Shown: in pieces, positions 42,165 through 50,555 of the stretch
Position numbering within the stretch: the stretch's first letter is position 1
Layout: each line of letters starts with the position of its first letter
Assembly (NCBI GenBank): GCA_035443885.1
Contig: DAOMNO010000007.1
Span: forward strand, 121,235-185,234
Source of the DNA: DAOMNO01 sp035443885
Lineage (GTDB): Bacteria; Planctomycetota; Phycisphaerae; Phycisphaerales; SM1A02
Length of the DNA stretch: 64,000 nucleotides
Direction: 5' to 3'
Notes under the pieces: model-generated
What the model saw: the letters and a program-made list of their open reading frames with translations, nothing else
Told to the model about the DNA's origin: nothing
Database searches by the model: none
Translations under genes and position numbers: made by a program

Positions 42165-42866
42165 ATGCTGATCCTCTTCGATATCGACGGCACGATGCTG
42201 GTAACCGAGCGGGCAGGCATTCACGCCATGCGCGATGCCGGCCGCGAGTTGTTTCATCCTGATTTCACCGTCGATGGCGTGGAGTTCTCCGGCAGGCTGG
42301 ACCCCGTGATCTATCGCGATCTCGCTGCGCTCAACGCCATTGACGACGCTGAAGCGCGGCATGACGAGTTTCGCGCCGCGTATGGCAGGCATCTTGGAAG
42401 GCTCCTCGGTGCGGGGCCGGTCGCCCGCGCACTGCCCGGTGTGGCGGCATTGATCGACCGATTGCGCCTCCACGAGAACATCACGCTCGGCCTGCTCACC
42501 GGTAACTACCCTGAAACAGGCACGCTGAAGATCACACGCGCCGGCTTCGATCCCTCAGCGTTTGTCGTTCATGCGTGGGGGGTGGACGGCGCCACACGGC
42601 GCCACCTGCCGCGCGTTGCCGTGGAGCGATACACGCAGCTGCGCGGCGTTGGTCTGCCGCCGGAATCGGTCATCGTCATCGGCGATACGCCTCACGATGT
42701 GGATTGCGCTCGCGCTCATGCCTGTCGCTCACTGGCCGTCGCGACCGGCCTGTTCTCTGTAGATGAACTCCTGGCATGCGGCGCGGACCACGCCGTACAA
42801 GACCTTTCAGAAACTGAAGCCGTACTTGGCTGGCTGTTGCAAGATCAGGCATGCGTTTGGGAATAA
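42165..42866 (+). CDS. HAD-superfamily phosphatase
   Basis: This 233-residue protein has the HAD motif I FDIDGTML (nucleophile Asp, general acid Asp two residues later), motif II LLTGNY, and motif III/IV around VIVIGDTPHDVDCARAH. The cap is helical (C1 type), as in phosphoglycolate-phosphatase-like enzymes; the substrate is unknown. It begins at MLILFDIDGTM. The frame continues upstream into the CPBP gene, but that region is not conserved. The next gene begins 40 bases downstream. Confidence 0.9.
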   Translation: MLILFDIDGTMLVTERAGIHAMRDAGRELFHPDFTVDGVEFSGRLDPVIYRDLAALNAIDDAEARHDEFRAAYGRHLGRLLGAGPVARALPGVAALIDRLRLHENITLGLLTGNYPETGTLKITRAGFDPSAFVVHAWGVDGATRRHLPRVAVERYTQLRGVGLPPESVIVIGDTPHDVDCARAHACRSLAVATGLFSVDELLACGADHAVQDLSETEAVLGWLLQDQACVWE

Positions 42867-42905
42867 GGTTCCGCCGCCTGAGCGTGGCAATATGGGAGGC
42901 ATGAT

Positions 42906-44327
42906 GTGAGCGAACATGAACCGCAGCCCGCACCCGACTTGAACGAACCCGCAGCGTCTGTTGTTTCAACCGCGCCGCTGACGCCTGTCGCAGAGCGGGA
43001 GCGCATCGCTGCGCTGGATGTGCTGCGCGGCTTTGCGCTGTTCGGCATCTTCATGGTGAACATGCAGTTCTTCGCCATGCCGTTCATGCGGGCTATGTTC
43101 GACCCCTCAATGGCGGACGCCAGCGCACTTGAACAGCTTTCGTGGGCGTTCGTCAAAGTGTTCTTTGAATACAAGTTCGTCACACTGTTTTCGCTCATGT
43201 TCGGCATGGGCCTCGCTGTGCAGCTTGTGCGGGCACAGCGTGCGGGCCGACCATTCCGCGCGGTGTATGCGCGAAGACTCATCGTGCTGGCGCTCATCGG
43301 TGGAGCGCACGTGGTGCTTCTCTGGTTCGGCGACATTTTGCTGTTCTACGCCTGCATCGGCACGGTCCTGCTTCTCTGCATCACGTTGAGCGCACGCCAC
43401 TTGCTCATGCTTTCCGCTGCGGCCTTCCTCATCGGCGTGCTGCTCATGACCGCGTTCTCCGCTTTGCAAGTGCTGGCTTCAACGTGGGAACAGCCAGCCA
43501 CTGCTGCGCACGACGTGAACAATGCCGATGACGCTGAACAGAGCGATGGCCTCTCCGCCCCGACAGATGAAGAAACCGTTGCGCCCGAGGCTGCTGAACC
43601 GGCTCCACCACTGCGCGGCTTTGACGCCATGCGTGCAGCACGCTTCGACCCAAGCCAGGATGTATGGGTTCAGGCAGAGACCACTGCGTTCAAGGAAGGC
43701 ACGTTTCTTGAAGCGACGCTTTTCCGCGTCATCGGCTATGCCTTCGCGCTTATCGCGGGCCTGTTCGGCTTCTTCTGGCACATTCTGGCGATGTTCTTCC
43801 TCGGCGCTGCGCTGGTGAAGCTTGATTTCTTCTCGCCTCGTCGAAAGTCCTGGCATATCGCGATGGTCGCGATCGCCCTGCCGATCGGCTTGAGCATCGA
43901 ATCGCTTATCACGTGGATGCACTATCGAGCGGATTTCGGGTTCGGCTGGCATATGGTGCCCGGCGTCGCCATGCACGAGTTCGGCAGCGTCGCACTCGCG
44001 CTGGGGTACGCAGGGTTGATCTGCCTGCTGGTTTCCGGCGGCGTGCTGGGTGCGCTTGGGCGCGGGCTGGCGTGTGTCGGGCGCATGTCGCTCACCAACT
44101 ATCTGTCGCAGACCGTCATCACCACGTTCCTGATGTACGGCTGGGGCCTGGGCTGGTTTGGCGATGTGCCGCGCTCGCAGCAGATCGTCATCGTGTTCGT
44201 CGTCTTTGCGGGTCAGATTGTCTTCAGCGTTTTCTGGCTGCGGCTATTCAGCATCGGGCCGATGGAATGGCTCTGGCGCACGATCACCTACCTCAAACTC
44301 CAGCCGATTATTCGGCGAAATGCCTGA
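42906..44327 (+). CDS. DUF418-family membrane protein (YeiB-like)
   Basis: This 473-residue membrane protein starts at a GTG with GGGAGG 6 nt upstream. It has the family signature ERIAALDVLRGFALFGIFMVN and the C-terminal DUF418 block (MSLTNYLSQTVITTFLMYGWGLG). About ten helices are predicted from hydrophobicity, and an Asp/Glu/Thr-rich insertion occurs at about residues 190-245, between helices. The role of the family is not established. It is the last of a likely plus-strand run from proS. Confidence 0.9.
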   Translation: MSEHEPQPAPDLNEPAASVVSTAPLTPVAERERIAALDVLRGFALFGIFMVNMQFFAMPFMRAMFDPSMADASALEQLSWAFVKVFFEYKFVTLFSLMFGMGLAVQLVRAQRAGRPFRAVYARRLIVLALIGGAHVVLLWFGDILLFYACIGTVLLLCITLSARHLLMLSAAAFLIGVLLMTAFSALQVLASTWEQPATAAHDVNNADDAEQSDGLSAPTDEETVAPEAAEPAPPLRGFDAMRAARFDPSQDVWVQAETTAFKEGTFLEATLFRVIGYAFALIAGLFGFFWHILAMFFLGAALVKLDFFSPRRKSWHIAMVAIALPIGLSIESLITWMHYRADFGFGWHMVPGVAMHEFGSVALALGYAGLICLLVSGGVLGALGRGLACVGRMSLTNYLSQTVITTFLMYGWGLGWFGDVPRSQQIVIVFVVFAGQIVFSVFWLRLFSIGPMEWLWRTITYLKLQPIIRRNA

Positions 44328-44424
44328 CGCCGCGGCTTCCATCGCACGCCTCGAACGGTTGTGAATCGGTTACGATTCCGCTTTCAATCGGCGTCGCTGT
44401 CTGCGAGCCGCGTGGAGTTTTTCG

Positions 44425-45171
44425 ATGGCGACGAACTTCGGAGCGTTGTGCTCCGACTTCTACATCAATCAGAAGGTCTCACTCAAACTGGACCTGCCGA
44501 CCGGTCGCGAAACCGTCCTCGACATGTTCGACCGCGTGCGGAAGGAAGTGCCGACGATGGAGCGATTCCGCCGATTCGAGGGCGAGCTTTCGCTTGAATC
44601 GCCAGAACGTGAGGCGCAGTACAGCTGGTTCGCCCTCACAGGCACAGCGATCCGCACCGGCTGGGTCAATCCTGATTCGCTTGAACAAGCCTACCGCCTG
44701 CATCGGCTCATTCTCGATATCGCGCCGTTCTTTCTTTCCATCAGTCCGATCGACGTGGAATACATCGAACTGGTGTACGGCTTTGACCTTGACGCGGAGA
44801 CCAACCGCAACGAGATCGTTTTCGATGCGCTGCTGGGCAACTCTGCGCTCGCCGGGCTTGTCGATCCCCGCGCGGAATCGATCCTCGAATCGCAGCCGTT
44901 CCTCGGCATCAGCCTAACGAACACATGCGATCTGCAGGCGTTCATTGAGGTGAAGACGCGCACGCGCTCCGCGGAGATTGCAGCGGGCCAGTTTGAAGAT
45001 CAGCCGATCAGCGTGTACCTCACCGTGCGCCGCTACGGGCCGTTGCGCGAGATAGAAGAGTTCAAATCCACCTTCGGCACGCTGGCCGGGCACATTGAGC
45101 GGCTCGCAGAAGATCGCGTCATCCCCAACATCGTCGTGCCGATTCGCCAGGCGATTGCGGAACAGATTTAA
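44425..45171 (+). CDS. Hypothetical protein of the Phycisphaerae type
   Basis: This soluble protein of 248 residues (MATNFGALCSDFYINQKVSLKLDLPTGRE...) is preceded by GGAG at 7-nt spacing. It has no signal peptide and no membrane segment. The sequence alternates beta and alpha stretches (SISPIDVEYIELVYGFDLDAETNRNEIVFDALLG; QPISVYLTVRRYGPLREIEEF). No family could be recognised. It is followed after 4 bases by a convergent gene and preceded by a 97-base gap. Confidence 0.8.
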   Translation: MATNFGALCSDFYINQKVSLKLDLPTGRETVLDMFDRVRKEVPTMERFRRFEGELSLESPEREAQYSWFALTGTAIRTGWVNPDSLEQAYRLHRLILDIAPFFLSISPIDVEYIELVYGFDLDAETNRNEIVFDALLGNSALAGLVDPRAESILESQPFLGISLTNTCDLQAFIEVKTRTRSAEIAAGQFEDQPISVYLTVRRYGPLREIEEFKSTFGTLAGHIERLAEDRVIPNIVVPIRQAIAEQI

Positions 45172-45175
45172 CCGC

Positions 45176-46138
45176 TCATGGCCTGCTGAGCATCTGCAAC
45201 AGCTTGCGCGGCGCTTCACCCTGTCCGGTGCGGCAGCTCAGCCTCGCCGCCTCGCAGATCGCCAGCAATCTTGCGTGATCAACTCGCGGCTCAGATGTAT
45301 CGCGCTGTTCCAGAATACGAACGATGTGGCTTGCTGACAGCCCCCCCGGATCGCTTTTCGCTTCACCCGGCAGTGGTGCGTGTGAATCGACGATCGCCCC
45401 GTCAAGGCCGATCCACTCGAAGCCTTCGTCGCTGATGCGCAGGCATCCTTGCTCACCAAGCACGGTTACGCCGCGAAACCACGAACCAGCGTGATCGCTG
45501 ACCGCAACACATGCGCAGCGCGCCTCGCTGAATCGCAGATTCATCGTCATGTGCCCGCGCAGCAGTGAGAGCGTCTCCGGCACACCTGCAATGGGGCTGA
45601 CGAGTGCGGCATCCATCAGCTCCGCTTCGCCACAGAGCGATTCGATGAGGTCCATCGCATCATAGAGACGGGCGGAGAGTGTTCCCTGTCCTCTGCCGGA
45701 TCGAAGATTGACGTTCACCGCCTGCACGAAACCGAACTGTGGCAGCACTTCCGTTGCAGCGCGGAAGCCAGGGCTGCGCCTCATCAGTGGCACGAAGTGA
45801 GCGGCGGCGGCATCGTCCGCTGCAGAGAGGTCCGCCATCGTGCCGGGCAGTGGCTCCGCGCTGAAGACCGGCAGCGTTCCCTGCTGCATGAGCCGAATCG
45901 CAGCGGGATCGACCGGCTCCGCAGAAGCCACCCACACACCCGCAACGCCTTCATGCAGAAGAGCCTGCCGCAGGTCATCAACCGTGGGAACGTCAAACGG
46001 CTTGGCCAATGAGGCCGCGACGCCCGGTGCGGGCGATCCAACAGCGGCGATGTCGATCTCTGAAACCGCAGCCACCTCGCGCAGCAGCGTTTCCTGATCG
46101 GCATCAGCCCACACGATGAGACGATAAGGCAGTGTCAT
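45176..46138 (-). CDS. Divergent Gfo/Idh/MocA-like Rossmann protein
   Basis: This 320-residue protein starts IVWADADQETLLREVAAVSEIDIAAVGSPA, an N-terminal nucleotide-binding-like fold of the type seen in GFO/IDH/MocA oxidoreductases (first beta-strand, helix, then VGSP). The second half (GFVQAVNVNLRSGRGQG ... YDAMDLIESLCGE) resembles the family's dimer/substrate domain. The classical G-x-G-x-x-G cofactor loop is missing, so NAD(P) binding is doubtful. It reads away from rnpB, which is on the other strand. Confidence 0.6.
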   Translation of the reverse strand: MTLPYRLIVWADADQETLLREVAAVSEIDIAAVGSPAPGVAASLAKPFDVPTVDDLRQALLHEGVAGVWVASAEPVDPAAIRLMQQGTLPVFSAEPLPGTMADLSAADDAAAAHFVPLMRRSPGFRAATEVLPQFGFVQAVNVNLRSGRGQGTLSARLYDAMDLIESLCGEAELMDAALVSPIAGVPETLSLLRGHMTMNLRFSEARCACVAVSDHAGSWFRGVTVLGEQGCLRISDEGFEWIGLDGAIVDSHAPLPGEAKSDPGGLSASHIVRILEQRDTSEPRVDHARLLAICEAARLSCRTGQGEAPRKLLQMLSRP

Positions 46139-46221
46139 CCGCGCGTAGTGTACGCCGGAGTCCGTTCAGTTTTCGTCGGAACAATCCATTCCGTAGCGAT
46201 GATTTCTATTCAATGGAAGGC

Positions 46222-46227
46222 TATGAT
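46222..46227 (+). promoter_or_regulatory. -10-like TATGAT before rnpB
   Basis: TATGAT lies just before the rnpB 5' end, at the expected distance. The -35 region (ATGATT, 17 bases upstream) is poor. Confidence 0.35.
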
Positions 46228-46229
46228 CG

Positions 46230-46628
46230 TGATGGACAGACGATCGCGAGCGAGCGAAGGCCCGTTCGAGGAAAGTCCGAACACGACAGGACACGGTGGT
46301 GGATAACGTCCACCGGCCCCAGGTTGCGGGGTCAGGGAAAGTGCCACAGAAAACAAACCGCCCGTCTCGGCGGGTAAGGGTGAAAAGGTGCGGTAAGAGC
46401 GCACCGCCCGACTGGTGACAGCCGGGGCACGGCAAACCCCACCGCGTGCAAGCGCAAGCAGTTCTCATCCCGTCAGGCTCACCTGTCGGGTACCTGTGAT
46501 CCGCAGGTTCGCCTTGGCGAAGGAGAACGGGTCGCGTGCTTGAGGCCGTCGGCAACGGCGGTCCCAGAGGAATGATCGTCGCCCTGAAGTTCGCTTCGGG
46601 GAACAGAATTCGGCTTATGTCCATCAGC
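46230..46628 (+). ncRNA. rnpB: RNase P RNA (type A-like)
   Basis: This is the catalytic RNA of RNase P, which matures tRNA 5' ends. Conserved core segments are in order: GAGGAAAGTCCG near 46271, CAGGGAAAGTGCCACAGAAA, GGTGAAAAGGTGCGGTAAGAGC, GGCAAACCCC, AGAGGAATGATCGTC and the 3' ACAGAATTCGGCTTAT. P1 can be formed by TGATGGACA at the 5' end and TGTCCATCA at the 3' end. The length of about 400 bases is normal. Ends are set by P1 and are good to a few bases. It is an isolated gene between a minus-strand gene and a lipoprotein gene. Confidence 0.97.
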
Positions 46629-46636
46629 AACCTGTA

Positions 46637-46661
46637 GCGGACCCCGCCCTGCGGGGTCCGC
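46637..46661 (+). terminator. Terminator of rnpB
   Basis: A GC-rich stem of 11 bp (46637-46647 with 46651-46661, loop CCT) follows 8 bases after the RNA. The T-run is weak (TGCATTTC). Confidence 0.55.
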
Positions 46662-46694
46662 TGCATTTCAGCACGCATCCATCAGAAAAGTCGA

Positions 46695-46722
46695 TTCGCT
46701 CGCAACAGGGTAACGGTAGAAT
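46695..46722 (+). promoter_or_regulatory. Predicted promoter of the DUF1573 lipoprotein
   Basis: TTCGCT (46695-46700) and TAGAAT (46717-46722) are 16 bases apart, about 55 bases before the ATG at 46776. Confidence 0.35.
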
Positions 46723-46775
46723 CGTTCTTCTCGAATCGCGGACACGTGATTCCGCTTATCTGTTGGAGAGATTCC

Positions 46776-47216
46776 ATGCTACGTATTGCCCTCACACTCG
46801 TTGTCGCCGCGCTGCTCACCGTCGGTTGTGAAAAATCGCCTTCCGCCAGCGCCATACCCGGCGAACTCACACCTGAGCAGAAAGCGCGCCTCGCCAAGTG
46901 GCCGCCCATTGAAATGCCATCCATCTTTGATGTCGGTGAGCTTGCGCAGAATGAAAAAGTCTCGCGCACCATTGATGTGAAGAACGTCGGCGACAAGCCG
47001 CTGCGCATTCTCGGCGCTCGATCCAACTGCACCTGCACTGCAGCGGATGTCTCTGGCGTGGTCATTCAGCCCGGCGAAGTGTTCCCGCTGCCGATCGAGT
47101 TCGCGGGTGAAGGCCGAACCGGACGCCGCTCCGCTGAGGTTCGCCTTGAGATTGAAGGCTACGAAAATCGGCTGATGGTGCGCATCGAAGCGACCGTTAC
47201 CGCTGCGACTTCATAA
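46776..47216 (+). CDS. Lipoprotein with DUF1573 domain
   Basis: This 146-residue protein begins at the ATG at 46776, with GGAGAG 5 nt upstream. It has a lipoprotein signal (MLRIALTLVVAALLTVGC) with a lipobox Cys near residue 18, and a single DUF1573 domain (NVGDKPLRILGARSNCTCT ... IQPGEVFPLPIEF). DUF1573 is an immunoglobulin-like domain often found on exported proteins of Bacteroidetes and planctomycetes; its role is unknown. It is followed by the YhaM-like gene after 67 bases. Confidence 0.85.
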   Translation: MLRIALTLVVAALLTVGCEKSPSASAIPGELTPEQKARLAKWPPIEMPSIFDVGELAQNEKVSRTIDVKNVGDKPLRILGARSNCTCTAADVSGVVIQPGEVFPLPIEFAGEGRTGRRSAEVRLEIEGYENRLMVRIEATVTAATS

Positions 47217-47283
47217 TAAACCGACGAGATCACTTTCCTTCACGCTTCGCACTCCTCACACGCCACTCGCTGCGACACCCCAC

Positions 47284-48294
47284 ATGACCAACGCCACCCA
47301 ATCACCCCATGTTGACCTGAAGAATCTCCCGCCGAATGGCTACGTGGACGGCATCTACAGCCTCGTCAATCCACAGATCGGCACAACCAAGGGTGGCAAG
47401 CCGTATCTCAAGTGCCTGCTCCGTGACGCCACGGGTGAATGCCCGGCGCGGCAATGGACGTTCGACGAATCCGTTTTCGATGCGCTCAGCGCGACCGGCT
47501 TCGTCTGGATTGCAGGCCATACGCAGCTTTACAACGGCCAGTGCCAGATCATTCTTGAGCAGATCAAGGCCGTGGACGTGAGCGACGAAGAACTCGCTTC
47601 TCTACTGCCTTCCACAAAGCGGGACATCGGCGAGATGTTCGAGGAAGCTCGCTCATTGCTCGGCACGCTTGAGCATCCTGCGATCAAGGCCCTTGCGGAC
47701 ACCTATCTTGCCGACGAAGAGCTGATGGAGCGATTCCGCCGCGCCCCTGCTGCGATGAACATGCACCACGCATGGATTGGCGGCCTGCTGGAACACACGC
47801 TGCAACTGCTCAAACTCGCCGACGCCATGCTGCCTCTCTATCCACAGCTCAATCGCGACATCGTGCTGATGGGCCTCTTCCTGCATGATCTCGGCAAGAC
47901 AGTCGAGCTGACATGGGAGCGCGGCTTCAACTACACGGCAGACGGCAACCTGATCGGCCACATCGTTCGCGGCGCGATCATTCTGCAAGTCAAAGCCGCG
48001 ATGGCCGCCAAGAGCGGGCACAAGCTGCCCGCCGCCGCGCTTCGCGTGCTTCAGCACATCATTCTGAGCCATCACGGCACGCCGGAGTTTGGCGCTGCGA
48101 AGATTCCATCCACGCCGGAAGCGATCTTCGTTGCTCAGCTCGATAACCTCGACGCCAAAACTGCGATGGCGATCACCCACGCCCGTGCGGATGGGCCACC
48201 TTCCGTTGAAGGCGCGGGCGAGTTCACCGACAAAGTCTGGGCTTTGCAAACCCGTCTTTACTGTCCTGATCCACTGATGGCGGAAGAGCTGTAG
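47284..48294 (+). CDS. YhaM-like 3'-5' exoribonuclease (OB-fold plus HD domain)
   Basis: This 336-residue protein begins with an OB-fold (about 15-100; NGYVDGIYSLVNPQIGTTKGGKPYLKCLLRD) followed by an HD domain (about 155-320). The HD metal ligands are visible in AAMNMHHAWIGGLLEHTLQL, FLHDLGKTVEL, IGHIVRGA and ILSHHGTPEFG, so the phosphohydrolase is likely active. This combination is that of the YhaM/CBF1 family, which degrades RNA and DNA ends 3' to 5'. No Shine-Dalgarno was seen at the ATG. The gene converges with crcB (gap 18 bases). Confidence 0.88.
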   Translation: MTNATQSPHVDLKNLPPNGYVDGIYSLVNPQIGTTKGGKPYLKCLLRDATGECPARQWTFDESVFDALSATGFVWIAGHTQLYNGQCQIILEQIKAVDVSDEELASLLPSTKRDIGEMFEEARSLLGTLEHPAIKALADTYLADEELMERFRRAPAAMNMHHAWIGGLLEHTLQLLKLADAMLPLYPQLNRDIVLMGLFLHDLGKTVELTWERGFNYTADGNLIGHIVRGAIILQVKAAMAAKSGHKLPAAALRVLQHIILSHHGTPEFGAAKIPSTPEAIFVAQLDNLDAKTAMAITHARADGPPSVEGAGEFTDKVWALQTRLYCPDPLMAEEL

Positions 48295-48312
48295 TCGCGC
48301 GCGGTTTCGCGC

Positions 48313-48696
48313 TCAACCGAAGAGCCATCCGCCGATCATCATGCCCATCAACGCTGTGATCGGTCCGGCGATCATCGGCCCGACGATGTTGAACGCTGCC
48401 AGGCGCAACTCGCGATCTTCAATCAGCCGCATCGTCTGCACCATCCATGTGGAGAACGTCGTGAACGCGCCGAGGAAACCCGCGCCAAGCGCGATGCGCA
48501 AGGTGTCGGGCAGTCCGATTCCGCTCGATGCTGCATACAGCACACCCAGCAGAAACGACCCTGAAAGATTCACCGCCCACGTGCCCCATGCCATGTTCGT
48601 GTGCGTGCGGCTCATGATGGCCGCATCCAGCAGGTATCGCGAGAGCGCCCCCGCAGCACCCGCACACGCCACCGCCAGCAGGAGCGTGCCGGTCAT
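48313..48696 (-). CDS. crcB: Fluoride channel CrcB/Fluc, second copy
   Basis: This 127-residue four-helix membrane protein carries the family signature GFLGAFTTFSTW and an early NLSGSFLLG. Fluc channels are dual-topology dimers or heterodimers that export fluoride. The start ATG overlaps the stop of the partner (ATGA), which signals coupled translation; a GTG at 48705 would also be possible. The Phe-Thr-Thr-Phe-Ser block that binds fluoride is intact. No fluoride riboswitch was seen upstream of the operon. Confidence 0.9.
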   Translation of the reverse strand: MTGTLLLAVACAGAAGALSRYLLDAAIMSRTHTNMAWGTWAVNLSGSFLLGVLYAASSGIGLPDTLRIALGAGFLGAFTTFSTWMVQTMRLIEDRELRLAAFNIVGPMIAGPITALMGMMIGGWLFG

Positions 48697-49124
48697 GGAA
48701 CCCACTTCCTTCCATCAAGATGCCGAACGATCGCGCGAGCGATCATGAAGCCCAGCATGGCTGCAACAAGGCCAGTCGCCACGCTCGTTGATGAATATGC
48801 AAACGCAAGCCACGGTCGATCGCCCCGCGAAAGATCCAACGCTTCAACACTGAAGTTGGAGAACGTCGTGAACGAGCCGAACACCCCGATGCACAGAAAC
48901 GGCTGTGTGTATCGCCCCACCCGCACACGATGCAGAATGAGCGTCGCCACGACACCCAGCAGCAGCGCCCCGACGATGTTTTCTGTGAACGTCGCCCACG
49001 GGAACTCACCTCCCCCGCGAGGAAACGTCTCGTTGAACGTCCACCGCAGCACCGCGCCGATTGCGCCGCCCGCCGCCACAGCAAGGGCTGCGTGAAGTCG
49101 AGGCGGGCGATGATCAGCGTCCAT
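48693..49124 (-). CDS. crcB: Fluoride channel CrcB/Fluc, first copy
   Basis: This 143-residue membrane protein has GVFGSFTTFSNFSVE and ENIVGALLLGV, the CrcB signatures. In bacteria with two adjacent small crcB genes the products form a heterodimer, each with a fixed topology. It overlaps the upstream APC permease gene by 11 bases and the second crcB by 4 bases, so all three are probably translated from one message. AAGGA lies upstream of its ATG. Confidence 0.9.
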   Translation of the reverse strand: MDADHRPPRLHAALAVAAGGAIGAVLRWTFNETFPRGGGEFPWATFTENIVGALLLGVVATLILHRVRVGRYTQPFLCIGVFGSFTTFSNFSVEALDLSRGDRPWLAFAYSSTSVATGLVAAMLGFMIARAIVRHLDGRKWVP

Positions 49125-50481
49125 GCGATGATCCTTTCTCTCTCAAGAGTGGCCGCTGCATCCGTTGCATGATCGCGCGAGCCGCAAGGCCCGCCAGCAG
49201 CAAGAGAAGCCCCGCGATCCAGATACGATACTCCACCCAGAACGCCAGCCCAAGGCACGCGATCAACCCGCACCACGCAAACACCGGCGAATACAGCCGA
49301 TGCTCCTTTGGCAGCCGAATCGCTGCAAGGTTGGTGATCGCGTAATACACCAGCACAGTGAACGCGCTGAACGACCACGCCAGCTTGATGCTGCCGAAGC
49401 TCACCAGCAGCAGAATGAGCACGCCGACCATGACTACCGCGGGCGATGGTGTGGTGCCGTGCGCGTTCAGCTTCGCGAATATTCTTGGCGCATCGCTGCG
49501 CCGTCCCATCGCCAGCAGCACGCGCGACAAACCCAGAATGAGATTGAGCAACACGCCGAGCATCGCCGTGATCGCGCCGATTGAGAGAATCGTCGCCGCA
49601 CCGGGCACCGCGAATCGACTCGCGACCGTTGCAAGCGGCGCAGCAGGCTCCGCGCCGATGGAGCCGAACTCCGCAGCGCCGACCGCGCACACACCAACCG
49701 CAGCAACGGCAACGTACAGCGTCATAGAAACAATCATCGTCAGCACGATCGCACGCGGGATCGTCCGGCGCGGCGATCGAACTTCCTCACTCATTGTCGC
49801 GATGCGGCCATAACCCGTGTACGCGACGAACATCAGCGCACTCGCTTCCATCAATCGCGCCAGCGCGTGCCGATCGTCCCCGTTCGCGCTTTGGAAGAAC
49901 GGCCATAGATTCTCGCCAGTGGAGCGCATCGCGATGGGCAATCCCGCGAGAACGAAGAAGAGGAGCGATGCCATCGTAACGGCGACAATGACCACATTTG
50001 TCATGTTCGACCGGCGAAGACCCGCCAAGACCACACCCACCAGCGCAATCACTGCGATAAAAGCCAAGACAACTCGCCATTGTTCACTGTTGCTTTCGCC
50101 GAGTACAAGCAGATAACCTGCGAAGCCAAGGGCGGCCGTCGCTGCAGACGCGCTCTTCGCGCACAGGAACATCCACCCCGCACTGAAGCCCAGCCATGGC
50201 GTCAGATACACATAGCCGTATTCATACGTGCCGCCGCTCGTCGGATGGCTCGCCGCCAGTTGTGCACTGCTGAGCGCGTTGCAGAGGGCGACCGCCGCCG
50301 CAATGGCGATGGCGAGAATGACAGACGGTCCCGCCACCCCCGCAGCGATGCCGATACTGACGAATACACCCGTGCCGATGATCGACCCCAGCCCCATCAT
50401 CATCGCGCCGAACGTGCCCAGTTCGCGGCGAAGCAAGCCGGTGCCCGGCGAGGCGGCTGAGGATGGTGCAGCATGGGACAT
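49114..50481 (-). CDS. APC-family amino-acid permease
   Basis: This 455-residue transporter has about twelve hydrophobic helices. The first helix region GLGSIIGTGVFVSIG carries the broken-helix substrate/Na motif of the APC superfamily, and TSGGTYEYGYVYLTPWLGFSAGW is the second conserved block. The ATG at 50481 (MSHAAPSSAASPGTG) gives the family length; the open frame runs about 240 bases further into the divergent GT2 gene. It is the first gene of a unit with the two crcB genes, an unusual partner for fluoride export. Substrate unknown. Confidence 0.9.
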   Translation of the reverse strand: MSHAAPSSAASPGTGLLRRELGTFGAMMMGLGSIIGTGVFVSIGIAAGVAGPSVILAIAIAAAVALCNALSSAQLAASHPTSGGTYEYGYVYLTPWLGFSAGWMFLCAKSASAATAALGFAGYLLVLGESNSEQWRVVLAFIAVIALVGVVLAGLRRSNMTNVVIVAVTMASLLFFVLAGLPIAMRSTGENLWPFFQSANGDDRHALARLMEASALMFVAYTGYGRIATMSEEVRSPRRTIPRAIVLTMIVSMTLYVAVAAVGVCAVGAAEFGSIGAEPAAPLATVASRFAVPGAATILSIGAITAMLGVLLNLILGLSRVLLAMGRRSDAPRIFAKLNAHGTTPSPAVVMVGVLILLLVSFGSIKLAWSFSAFTVLVYYAITNLAAIRLPKEHRLYSPVFAWCGLIACLGLAFWVEYRIWIAGLLLLLAGLAARAIMQRMQRPLLREKGSSHGR

Positions 50482-50555
50482 TGAAGCGCGAATAGAGAAC
50501 GGCGAACGGATGTTTCCTAAACTGTCGTATCGGTCCAACCGCCTCCTGCACGCAT

